The notes under the pieces are model-generated. The model was not told the DNA's origin. It worked only from the letters and a program-made list of their open reading frames with translations, and did no database searches. Below are positions 7,664 through 14,855 of a stretch of DNA of 26,741 bases, piece by piece. The DNA is from CAZKFN01 sp964552035 (lineage in GTDB: Bacteria > Bacteroidota > Bacteroidia > Flavobacteriales_E > Vicingaceae). The stretch is taken from NCBI GenBank assembly GCA_964552035.1, contig CAZKFN010000023.1:1-26741 (forward strand), read 5' to 3'. Each line of letters begins with the position of its first letter. The first letter of the stretch is position 1. A program made the position numbers and the translations under genes.

Positions 7664-8836
7664 TTATTTAGAGGCTTTAGCTCTTCTTTCAAGTTCTGTA
7701 GTAATTAACTTAAGTTCTCTTCCAGTTTGTCCAGCAATTGAAGTATTTTCTTTAGCTCTTCGTATGAGATAGGGCATGACTTCTTTAACGGGTCCATAAG
7801 GGACATATTTGGTTACATTATAACCCTCTTTAGCCAAGTTGAAGCTAATGTGATCGCTCATTCCTAAGAGTTGTGAGAAATGAATCATTGGGTGATCGTT
7901 AGGGATGTTTTTTTCTCTCATCCATTCAGTTAATAAATAGGAGCTTTTTTCATTATGTGATCCATGGCAAAGTGCAATTCGCTTTCTATTTTGTATACAG
8001 AACTTCATGGCGGCATTATAGTCTCTATCTGTAGCTTCTTTATCAATTTGAATAGGGTCGGGATATCCTTTGCGTTTTGCTCTTGCACGTTCACTTTCCA
8101 TATAAGCTCCTCTAACGGTCTTTATTCCCAAATAAAAACCTTCATCAATAGATTGCTGATATAAATTTTTGAGATACTCCATTCTATCGTGTCGATACAA
8201 TTGAATGGTATTGTAGATATAAACTTTTTCACGGTTATATCTATGCATCATAATTAAGACAATTTCATCAATAGCATCTTGAATCCAACTTTGTTCTGCA
8301 TCAATCATAATCGGAATGCCGGAGCTGCTAGCATAATTACATATAATATCTACCCTATTTCTTCCTCTAAGAAAAACCATTCGTTCCTTATCTGTTAATT
8401 GCTTTCTTGCCGACACTTTTTCTAAAAGGTCAAAGGGAATAAGTGCAGTCATTTTAAAGACAGAGAAGGGCACATTGGCGTCCAATTTAGAACGTTCTAT
8501 GGAAGCTAAAGCTTTCCCTAAAAATTGGTCGAAATCTTCCTCTCTTTGTTTCCCTTCTACAGAGTAGTCTAGGATAGTTTTGACATTTAAGTCTCCTAAC
8601 TCTTTAATTCTACTTTCGCAATCTTCAATACTTTCTCCTCCACAAAAATGTTCAAAAATTGTAGATTTAATAATACCCTCTACCGGCAGATTAAGTGTGA
8701 GTGCTAATTTTAAAAAAGGAGTTCCTAATTTAATTAGCCAGCCTTTAGACATTAGTTTAAAAAGCCTAAAGGCCTTTTTCAATTGCAAATCACTTTTATT
8801 AGAAAAAGCAATTTCTGTATTGTTAAAATCAAGCAT
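7664..8836 (-). CDS. Proline dehydrogenase (FAD-dependent, monofunctional)
   Basis: This enzyme oxidises L-proline to delta-1-pyrroline-5-carboxylate with FAD, passing electrons to the membrane quinone pool. The 390-residue protein is a stand-alone PRODH barrel, not a PutA fusion. Blocks in order: M-I-D-A-E-Q-S-W (177-184), K-T-V-R-G-A-Y-M-E-S-E-R (239-250, FAD contact), H-G-S-H-N-E (291-296), Q-L-L-G-M-S-D (322-328), and Y-V-P-Y-G-P then L-I-R-R-A-K-E-N (357-364), where the paired arginines hold the proline carboxylate. The start codon overlaps the last base of the fabD stop codon (TAATG), a sign of translational coupling. No P5C dehydrogenase gene is in the window, so the second step must be encoded elsewhere. 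Confidence 0.95.
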   Translation of the reverse strand: MLDFNNTEIAFSNKSDLQLKKAFRLFKLMSKGWLIKLGTPFLKLALTLNLPVEGIIKSTIFEHFCGGESIEDCESRIKELGDLNVKTILDYSVEGKQREEDFDQFLGKALASIERSKLDANVPFSVFKMTALIPFDLLEKVSARKQLTDKERMVFLRGRNRVDIICNYASSSGIPIMIDAEQSWIQDAIDEIVLIMMHRYNREKVYIYNTIQLYRHDRMEYLKNLYQQSIDEGFYLGIKTVRGAYMESERARAKRKGYPDPIQIDKEATDRDYNAAMKFCIQNRKRIALCHGSHNEKSSYLLTEWMREKNIPNDHPMIHFSQLLGMSDHISFNLAKEGYNVTKYVPYGPVKEVMPYLIRRAKENTSIAGQTGRELKLITTELERRAKASK

Positions 8837-9717
8837 TATGGTAAGGCACTAGATGTTTTAAATTTTCGATCAACTTTTTTAACTAATCCTTGAAGAACTT
8901 TCCCAGGACCAACTTCAATCATTTCCTTTGCGCCATCAGCAATCATTTGTTTCATGGTTTGAGTCCAACGAACAGGCGCAGTAAGTTGGGCGCTGAGGTT
9001 CTTTTTGATTTGGTCTGGATTACTAACTCCTTTAGCTACCACATTTTGATAAACCGGACAAGTGGGCGTTATAATTTCAGTATTTTCTATAGCTTGTTCA
9101 AGTTCTGCTCTTGCTGGCTCCATTAGAGGAGAGTGAAACGCTCCGCCCACAGGTAGCTTTATAGCTCTTTTTGCCCCAGCTTCCGTAAGTTTTTCACAAG
9201 CCTTATTTATTGCTTCAATACTTCCTGAAATAACCAATTGCCCTGGACAATTATAGTTGGCAGGAACGACTACACCGGGAACATCTGCACAAATTCTTTC
9301 TACATCTTCATCTTCCATTCCTAAAATAGCTGCCATTGTTGAAGGTTCAACCTCACAAGCTTTTTGCATGGCATTTGCTCTTTGGCTAACGAGTTTTAAA
9401 CCATCTTCAAAGCTCATTGCTCCACAAGCTACTAAAGCAGAAAATTCACCCAAAGAGTGACCTGCTGCCATTTGTGGCTGAAAACGATCTTCTAATACCT
9501 TGGCTAAAATAACAGAATGTAAGAAAATGGCAGGTTGAGTAACTTTAGTTTGCTTCAACTCTTCTTCTGTTCCAGAAAACATAATATCAGTTATTCTAAA
9601 ACCTAAAATATCATTAGCTTTTTCAAATAGGTTTTTGGCTTCTTCATGTTCTTCATAAAGCTCTTTCCCCATTCCTATATATTGTGCCCCTTGACCTGGG
9701 AATACATATGCTTTCAT
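8836..9717 (-). CDS. fabD: Malonyl-CoA:ACP transacylase
   Basis: FabD moves malonyl groups from CoA to acyl carrier protein, supplying the extender unit for type II fatty acid synthesis in the cytoplasm. The 293-residue length is normal. F-P-G-Q-G-A-Q at 6-12 forms the oxyanion region, G-H-S-L-G-E holds the nucleophile Ser88, Q-R-A-N-A-M-Q contains the malonyl-binding Arg113, and G-A-F-H-S supplies the catalytic His195. The other fab genes are not adjacent. It follows the Bax-inhibitor-1 gene by 40 bases and overlaps the proline dehydrogenase start by one base, so the three may share a transcript. Confidence 0.97.
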   Translation of the reverse strand: MKAYVFPGQGAQYIGMGKELYEEHEEAKNLFEKANDILGFRITDIMFSGTEEELKQTKVTQPAIFLHSVILAKVLEDRFQPQMAAGHSLGEFSALVACGAMSFEDGLKLVSQRANAMQKACEVEPSTMAAILGMEDEDVERICADVPGVVVPANYNCPGQLVISGSIEAINKACEKLTEAGAKRAIKLPVGGAFHSPLMEPARAELEQAIENTEIITPTCPVYQNVVAKGVSNPDQIKKNLSAQLTAPVRWTQTMKQMIADGAKEMIEVGPGKVLQGLVKKVDRKFKTSSALP

Positions 9718-9757
9718 TTTTAAAAATTTTTGTGGTATAATTTTTTATAATGGTCTC

Positions 9758-10501
9758 TTATTTTCTATTTCCAAACAATCTTAAGAGGAATAAAAATAAA
9801 TTTATAAAGTCTAAATATAAAGTTAATGCTCCCATAACGGCTAACTTGTTGGTTGATTCTGTTCCATATTCAGAGGATGAACCAATATTTTTTAGCTTTT
9901 GCACATCATAGGAGGTTAATCCTGTAAAAATTAAAACTCCTATACAGCTTATAATATAGTCCATCATATCATTTTTCATAAACATATTCACCAGCATGGC
10001 GATGATTAATCCTATGACAGCCATGGTTAAAACTGAGCCGAATTTGCTTAAGTCTTGTTGAGTGGTATAACCCAAGAAAGCCATAACTCCAAAAGTTCCG
10101 GCAGTTATAAAAAAGGTGGTGGAAATACTTGCAGAAGTATAGGCTAAAAATATAAAACTCAAGCTTACTCCCATTAGTGCCGAATAGATAACAAATAAGA
10201 GCAATAATGAAAAGGAAGAGAGCTTATTGAAAGAAAATGACATGATTAAAACGAAAGCCAAGGGTGCAAACATCACTATCATTCCAAGCATGTTCATTCC
10301 CCCAGTTTCTGGATTAATTAACAAACTCATTAGATCTGCAGAGGTGCTAAACCAATAAGCAATAACACCTGTAATAGCTAAAGCACCTGTCATGTAGGTA
10401 AATACATTGGATAGGAATGTTTTGGACAGAGAGGCTTCACCTATTTGCTGTTCTTCAGCTCTTGTTGGATTAATGTTAAAAGGATTTAAGTTGTTATTCA
10501 T
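9758..10501 (-). CDS. Bax inhibitor-1/YccA family integral membrane protein
   Basis: The 247-residue protein has a short polar N-terminus and about seven hydrophobic helices, the topology of the BI-1/UPF0005 (YccA, YetJ) family. Typical segments are F-L-S-N-V-F-T-Y-M-T-G-A-L-A-I-T-G after the N-terminus and F-T-G-L-T-S-Y-D-V-Q-K-L near the end, where the Asp belongs to the pH-sensing di-aspartyl latch seen in the YetJ calcium-leak channel. In E. coli YccA restrains the FtsH protease. Either role is possible. A TAnnTTTG-like -7 box lies 45-52 bases upstream on the minus strand. Confidence 0.92.
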   Translation of the reverse strand: MNNNLNPFNINPTRAEEQQIGEASLSKTFLSNVFTYMTGALAITGVIAYWFSTSADLMSLLINPETGGMNMLGMIVMFAPLAFVLIMSFSFNKLSSFSLLLLFVIYSALMGVSLSFIFLAYTSASISTTFFITAGTFGVMAFLGYTTQQDLSKFGSVLTMAVIGLIIAMLVNMFMKNDMMDYIISCIGVLIFTGLTSYDVQKLKNIGSSSEYGTESTNKLAVMGALTLYLDFINLFLFLLRLFGNRK

Positions 10502-10545
10502 TTTATTTAAATATAAGTTTAATAAAGTTAATCATAAATAGTGCC

Positions 10546-10553
10546 CAAAATTA
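10546..10553 (-). promoter_or_regulatory. Candidate -7 promoter box of the BI-1 gene
   Basis: Read on the minus strand this is TAATTTTG, a full match to TAnnTTTG, placed 45 bases before the BI-1 start codon. No TTG stands at 17-23 bases upstream, so it is supported by one element only. If real, it would give the BI-1/fabD/PRODH genes a promoter separate from the pterin genes. Confidence 0.35.
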
Positions 10554-10573
10554 AAAACGGAATATTTGTCAGC

Positions 10574-11218
10574 CTAGGAAAGATTAGCTGAAATTAGCTG
10601 AATAAATTCTTTCCTTGTACTATCCTTTTCAAATGCCCCCGTAAAAGAAGAGGTGGTGGTTACTGAGTTCTGTTTTTGTATTCCCCTCATCTGCATACAC
10701 AAATGTTTGGCTTCAATAACTACAGCAACTCCTTGGGGTTTTAAAGTTTCTTGAATACAATCTTTAATTTGATCTGTTAAGCGTTCTTGAACTTGAAGCC
10801 TTCTTGAAAAAGCGTCTACCACTCTAGGTATTTTACTTAATCCTACGATCCATTGGTTGGGGATATATGCAACATGAGCTTTTCCAAAAAATGGGAGCAT
10901 GTGATGTTCACACATGCTGTATATTTCAATATCCTTTACCAAAACCATGTGTTTATGATCTTCCTTAAACATTGCACTTCTAAGGATTTCTGCAGGATCC
11001 ACATCGTAACCATGAGTGAGGTATTGCATCGCTTTTGCTACTCTTTCTGGGGTTTTAAGCAAACCTTCTCTTTCTATATCTTCACCTAATTCTGTGATAA
11101 TGCTAGAATAATGGGAGGATAGCGTTTTAACTTTTTCGCCGTTGTATGTGTCTAGGCGTTCGTATCCTTCTTGTTGATGGTTTATACTGATTTTTTTATT
11201 TTCCAAAATATTCGACAT
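10574..11218 (-). CDS. folE: GTP cyclohydrolase I
   Basis: FolE converts GTP to 7,8-dihydroneopterin triphosphate, the first step to folate, queuosine precursors and tetrahydrobiopterin-type pterins. From the ATG at 11218 it is 214 residues, close to the E. coli enzyme. Zinc ligands are visible as Cys103 and His106 in S-M-C-E-H-H and Cys174 in K-H-L-C-M-Q-M-R-G. I-V-G-L-S-K-I-P-R-V-V (124-134) is the conserved core, and Q-N-S-V-T-T-T-S ends the active site. An upstream in-frame ATG at 11272 would add 18 basic residues; I prefer 11218 because M-S-N begins the conserved length. Even so, the gene overlaps the end of the PTPS gene by 23 bases in another frame, pointing to coupled translation and a shared pathway. 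Confidence 0.96.
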   Translation of the reverse strand: MSNILENKKISINHQQEGYERLDTYNGEKVKTLSSHYSSIITELGEDIEREGLLKTPERVAKAMQYLTHGYDVDPAEILRSAMFKEDHKHMVLVKDIEIYSMCEHHMLPFFGKAHVAYIPNQWIVGLSKIPRVVDAFSRRLQVQERLTDQIKDCIQETLKPQGVAVVIEAKHLCMQMRGIQKQNSVTTTSSFTGAFEKDSTRKEFIQLISANLS

Positions 11219-11606
11219 AATTGTTTTCCGTTTCTTGAAGTTTAATACAGTGTATTTGTCCACCAATATCAACTATTGGTTGTTCGAGTTGTTCCCAAAT
11301 TGCAATGGCAATATTTTCAGTAGAACTAATTTTTCCCTTCATAAAATCTACATCAATGTTGATGTTTTTATGGTCTAATTTATCGATTACATGCTTTTTA
11401 ATCACATCGCCCAATTTGGATAAATCAACTACAAAACCAGTAGTTGGATTTACTTCTCCTTTTACAGTTACGTGTAAAATATAATTATGCCCATGCCAAT
11501 TGGGATTTGAACACTTTCCAAATACCTCCCAATTCTTTTCATCGCTCCAATCTTCTTTTGATAATCTATGTGCTGCGCTAAAGCGCTCTCTTCTCGTAAT
11601 AAACAT
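11196..11606 (-). CDS. 6-pyruvoyltetrahydropterin synthase/QueD family protein (C-x5-HGH type)
   Basis: The 136-residue protein belongs to the PTPS/QueD fold, which acts on dihydroneopterin triphosphate, the product of FolE. Zinc ligands are His13 (F-S-A-A-H-R) and His38/His40 (W-H-G-H-N-Y), the catalytic Cys is Cys32, and Asp77-His79 sit in K-L-D-H-K-N. The spacing from Cys32 to the HGH block is five residues, as in animal PTPS making tetrahydrobiopterin precursors; bacterial QueD typically has three. A pterin-cofactor role is therefore at least as likely as queuosine synthesis. The gene overlaps folE by 23 bases. The only promoter element seen is a -7-like box at 11632-11639. Confidence 0.9.
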   Translation of the reverse strand: MFITRRERFSAAHRLSKEDWSDEKNWEVFGKCSNPNWHGHNYILHVTVKGEVNPTTGFVVDLSKLGDVIKKHVIDKLDHKNINIDVDFMKGKISSTENIAIAIWEQLEQPIVDIGGQIHCIKLQETENNYVEYFGK

Positions 11607-11631
11607 CTTTCTACTTTAAAATTTTGTTTTG

Positions 11632-11639
11632 CAAATATA
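11632..11639 (-). promoter_or_regulatory. Candidate -7 promoter box of the PTPS-folE pair
   Basis: On the minus strand this reads TATATTTG, a full match to the Bacteroidota -7 consensus, 26 bases before the PTPS start codon. No TTG -33 element is seen at the expected distance, so confidence is moderate. Confidence 0.45.
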
Positions 11640-11905
11640 CACAGCTTGTATTTATGATATGGAGAAGTGAAGCATGAGTTTAACAGTTGAGAAAAGTGTT
11701 TGTTGTTATTTTTTTGGTATTTACTTAGGTTTATTACTGTTGGTAATAGTTTCTAAAAAAAATAAAAATCATGGCACATATACGTTAACGTCAATTGTTT
11801 GGATTGTTTTTCATTAGCTTTCCCAATTTTAATACCCTTGGTATATCTTCTGTTAGGCAATTCCATGTTGAGAAAACCTATAGAATAATACTAATCGTAA
11901 AAAAC

Positions 11906-11938
11906 AAAAAAGCCGCCCTTAAGTAGGGGCAGCTTTTT
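11906..11938 (-). terminator. Rho-independent terminator of the first beta-helix lipoprotein gene
   Basis: On the minus strand the stem pairs AAGCTGCCC with GGGCGGCTT around a short loop, with one U-G wobble, and continues into an A/T flank with a run of six T then more T. The wobble becomes a C-A mismatch when read on the plus strand, so it favours the minus strand. It lies just past the gene end at 11953. Confidence 0.85.
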
Positions 11939-11952
11939 TTGTTGATATAAAT

Positions 11953-13203
11953 TTAAGGTTCAATATATACGTTGCAATCTCTTTGGTTACAGGTAGCATT
12001 AACCCCTGATCCATTTCCTGAAAAGTTATTTTGATTTTCTATATCGGCTTTTTCAGCAGGATTTAAATTAGCACCAGCCTCTGCGAATAGGGCCCATTGA
12101 TAGCTGTTGCTAATATCGCAATCTGTAATTTCTATACCGGCATCTCCTTTCACGTAGATAGTAGCATAGTCGTATTGCCCATATCCTCCACCATTTCTTA
12201 TTTCTACAAATTTAAGTTGGTTTCTAGCATCATCCGACTCAAAACGAATAAGGTCCCAATATCCAGCTTCATCTTTTTTTCCATTAATAGTGATGGGGTC
12301 ATTGGCTGTTCCTACAGCATTTAATGAGGCATATTTATCAACTAATAATCTAGCATTTTCCCCCATAATAATGTCCACTCCTGCATTAATTCGGGTATGG
12401 TTATAAATCCAGTTTCTACCGTTGATTAGGTAAGGAACTTCTAGTTTCTTTATCGTTAAAGCTGAAATTGTACTGCTCTCTGTAACATCTATGTACTTTT
12501 CTGTTGCTCCATCATAGCTTGATGCTTCATCTAATGCACCAACAGCCGAAAAAGGAAGTTGAATAGGAGCGCCACTTACTGATGTAATAGTGTTGTTGTT
12601 AAAAGTTGAAAGTAAACCACCTTCTTCAACAATAATTCCTGTTCCTGATCCATTAGAAACTTTTGAGTTTTTAATTCCTAATTGCCCAAACTTATTGCTA
12701 CTACCTAGTATAAAAACGCTTGCTTTAGTATTAGGGTCGTTTGTTTTATAATTGTTTCCTCCATCAGAAATGTTGACATATTCCATTAGATTAGCACTAT
12801 CGGAAGCTATGCTAATATAGTCCCAGAACCCTTTTCTACTTTCTTTACCTTTTATAGTAATAGGGTTTGAAGCAGTACCTATAGCTTTTAATACACCATT
12901 TTCATTAAATGTGATGCTAGCGCCTTCACACATTAAAATTTCTACGCCCTCTTCAATTTCAAGTTTTGCAGAAATAACAATGTTTCCACAAATTTCATAA
13001 TCTACACCGTCTTTGTGGTTGGTAAATACAACAGCGGTATTAATATCATTTTCATATACAATAGGAGTGGTTCCTTCTTCTCCTGTTCCCCCGCCAGGAT
13101 TAGAAGGAGGAGGTGGTTCTTCTTCTTTTTTACTACAAGAGATAGCAAATACAAGTGCAAATACACTTAAGAAACTTAAAGATCTTATTGTTCTTGATTT
13201 CAT
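11953..13203 (-). CDS. Surface lipoprotein with right-handed parallel beta-helix repeats (paralogue 1)
   Basis: The 416-residue protein has a signal peptide and lipobox A-I-S-C (Cys23), followed by S-K-K-E-E-E and a Pro/Gly-rich linker. The K/acidic run after Cys resembles the Bacteroidota lipoprotein export signal, suggesting display on the outer surface. The body is two copies of a beta-helix block: I-E-E-G-V-E-I-L-M...A-I-G-T-A-S-N-P-I-T-I-K-G (about 82-119) and I-N-A-G-V-D-I-I-M...A-V-G-T-A-N-D-P-I-T-I-N-G (about 272-308), each followed by G-F/Y-W-D and strands ending in G-G-G/N. The C-terminus has C-x4-C then N-V-Y (Cys405, Cys410). No catalytic residues are recognisable, so an enzyme role is unproven; binding or adhesion is possible. 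It is a tandem paralogue of 13500-14720. Confidence 0.85.
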   Translation of the reverse strand: MKSRTIRSLSFLSVFALVFAISCSKKEEEPPPPSNPGGGTGEEGTTPIVYENDINTAVVFTNHKDGVDYEICGNIVISAKLEIEEGVEILMCEGASITFNENGVLKAIGTASNPITIKGKESRKGFWDYISIASDSANLMEYVNISDGGNNYKTNDPNTKASVFILGSSNKFGQLGIKNSKVSNGSGTGIIVEEGGLLSTFNNNTITSVSGAPIQLPFSAVGALDEASSYDGATEKYIDVTESSTISALTIKKLEVPYLINGRNWIYNHTRINAGVDIIMGENARLLVDKYASLNAVGTANDPITINGKKDEAGYWDLIRFESDDARNQLKFVEIRNGGGYGQYDYATIYVKGDAGIEITDCDISNSYQWALFAEAGANLNPAEKADIENQNNFSGNGSGVNATCNQRDCNVYIEP

Positions 13204-13499
13204 AGTTTATAATTTTAAAGATTTATTGGTTATTCTACTTTTAATCTATTCTTTATATTGTTGGATAAGCCTATTAAAAGAAGTAAACCTTGGTTTGGAA
13301 TATTGTAATGTATTTATTAGCCTCTAAAGATAGAAAAAGCTAATAAGATATCAAAACGAAAAAGCTATAAATTATACTACTTCTTTAATTTTATAATCCA
13401 TTGAAGATAACTGCTAATTGTAGGCCGATTTATCTTATAATTAAAAACGCCAAACTATATATAGTTTGGCGTGTAGAGGTTTTAATATAAATTCAGGTT
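13204..13499. other. Intergenic region between the two beta-helix genes
   Basis: This 296-nt AT-rich gap contains the palindromic terminator of the upstream paralogue (13447-13472). I could not find a TAnnTTTG box for the downstream gene on the minus strand, so its promoter is not located. No other gene is supported. Confidence 0.5.
13441..13472 (-). terminator. Perfect 26-bp palindrome followed by T-tract, terminator of beta-helix paralogue 2
   Basis: Bases 13447-13472 are a perfect palindrome with GC-rich ends (ACGCCAAAC and GTTTGGCGT) and an alternating TA centre. On the minus strand it is followed by TTTTTAA. It stands 28 bases past the stop of the gene at 13500, the position and form of an intrinsic terminator. 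The plus-strand side lacks a T-tract. Confidence 0.8.
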
Positions 13500-14720
13500 T
13501 TAATTCATGTAAACATTACAGGGGCTATCGCTACAATTAAAGCCTGAACCGGTTGCATTATTGCTAAATGAGTTAGCATTTTCTAGATCTACTTTTGTAG
13601 ATGGATCCATATTGGCACCGTTTCTTACATAAATTCCCCATCCATAACTATCCTTAATAGTACAATCGTTGATTTTTAAACTTGCATTTTCCGAAACATA
13701 AATAGTAGAGTTATAATAATAATCATACTTCCCGCTATTTTCTATAGTAACGTGTTTAAATTCATTATTAGGGTGATTACTTTCAAAAATAATATCATCC
13801 CAATACCCAACAGAGGCTGCTTTCCCTTTAATAGTTATTGGTTCTGTATTTGTACCAACAGCGTTAAATGATCCATTCGCCCTAACGATAATTCTAGCAG
13901 TAGATGCCATTAAGAAATCCACCCCTGGCTTAAGTGTTAAATCACCATCTATGTAGCAATTCCCATTGATAAAATAAGGAACATTCAAGCTTTGTACTTC
14001 TTGATTCTGGTTGAGATTTGCAGCAGCCACATGTATATAGTTGTTGTAGTTATTATCTGCATAGTTGGAGGAGGCATCCAAATCACTTATCCTAGAGAAA
14101 TTAATTCTTACTGGGGCATCCCCATTTTTACTAAAGGTGTTGTTGCTAAAATTGGGAATACTCCCATCTGTATATAAGCCATAGCCTTTACTGTTTGAAA
14201 TGCTTGAGTTTTTTATTGTTAATTGTCCACTACCTCCAATGTAAACTGATGTATTACTATAATATGATTCGCCACCTCCATCAGAAATAGAAACATAGTC
14301 AAATACGTTATCTGGATTGTTGGACTCAACAATAATTGTATACCAATATCCACTTGAGGAAGCATTACCTTTAATAGTAATAGGATGGTCTGCTGTTCCA
14401 ACAGCATTAATTAGTCCCTCTCCTTTAACGGTAATTCTAGCATTCGAAGCCATACGCAATTCTACTCCTTCTTCTATAATCAATTCATCATAAATGGTAA
14501 GGGAACCTTGAACCTCATAATCCCAGCCACTTCTATGATTGGTGAGTATCGTTTTTTTATTAATACTCCCTTTGAGTACATAAGTGTTATCAACCGTACC
14601 ACCTCCACCACCATTGCCGGGATCTCTGGGTTTTACATCATCTTTTTCACAAGCTGAAAAAGCAAAAAGAAAAAGGGCGATACTAAATAAATTAAATGTT
14701 TTTTTAATAAAAGTTTTCAT
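13500..14720 (-). CDS. Surface lipoprotein with right-handed parallel beta-helix repeats (paralogue 2)
   Basis: This 406-residue protein has a signal peptide and lipobox F-S-A-C (Cys24). C-E-K-D-D directly matches the C-x-K-(D/E)2 form of the Bacteroidota lipoprotein export signal, so surface exposure is predicted. A linker with a run of glycines follows. Two beta-helix blocks share A-V-G-T...P-I-T-I-K-G, then G-Y-W and S-N-N/H-P-D/N-N; a run of Asn and Tyr marks the helix turns. The C-terminus carries C-x4-C then N-V-Y (Cys396, Cys401), as in the neighbour. The two proteins match along their full length but with many substitutions, so the duplication is old. A well-formed promoter lies 47-76 bases upstream. 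No enzyme motif is visible. Confidence 0.85.
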   Translation of the reverse strand: MKTFIKKTFNLFSIALFLFAFSACEKDDVKPRDPGNGGGGGTVDNTYVLKGSINKKTILTNHRSGWDYEVQGSLTIYDELIIEEGVELRMASNARITVKGEGLINAVGTADHPITIKGNASSSGYWYTIIVESNNPDNVFDYVSISDGGGESYYSNTSVYIGGSGQLTIKNSSISNSKGYGLYTDGSIPNFSNNTFSKNGDAPVRINFSRISDLDASSNYADNNYNNYIHVAAANLNQNQEVQSLNVPYFINGNCYIDGDLTLKPGVDFLMASTARIIVRANGSFNAVGTNTEPITIKGKAASVGYWDDIIFESNHPNNEFKHVTIENSGKYDYYYNSTIYVSENASLKINDCTIKDSYGWGIYVRNGANMDPSTKVDLENANSFSNNATGSGFNCSDSPCNVYMN

Positions 14721-14766
14721 AGATTTCTGTGTTTAATAATTTTATTGAATTAGCCATAATTCAAAG

Positions 14767-14796
14767 CAAATATAGCGCATTTATGTTAATTTTCAA
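14767..14796 (-). promoter_or_regulatory. Promoter of beta-helix paralogue 2 (TTG-N19-TATATTTG)
   Basis: On the minus strand a TTG at 14796-14794 is followed by 19 bases and TATATTTG at 14774-14767. This is the full two-part Bacteroidota sigma-A promoter pattern, with its -7 box 47 bases before the start codon at 14720. It also implies that the beta-helix genes are not simply read through from pyrF. Confidence 0.65.
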
Positions 14797-14855
14797 GATG
14801 ATTGTTGGAATGTTCTATAAAAAAAAACTAACAATAAGTGAAGGTCATTACTCCT

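Larger units (their letters stand above)
11607..11952. other. Intergenic region between the pterin genes and the first beta-helix gene
   Basis: This 346-nt gap holds a -7-like box for the pterin genes at 11632-11639 and the terminator of the beta-helix lipoprotein gene at 11906-11938. A 47-codon plus-strand frame with one hydrophobic segment (11674-11817) is present but weakly supported. I see no RNA gene or repeat in the rest. Confidence 0.6.

Noticed and set aside
11219..11272. 18-residue N-terminal extension of FolE
   Set aside because: It would lengthen the overlap with the PTPS gene to 77 bases and is not needed for a normal FolE length.
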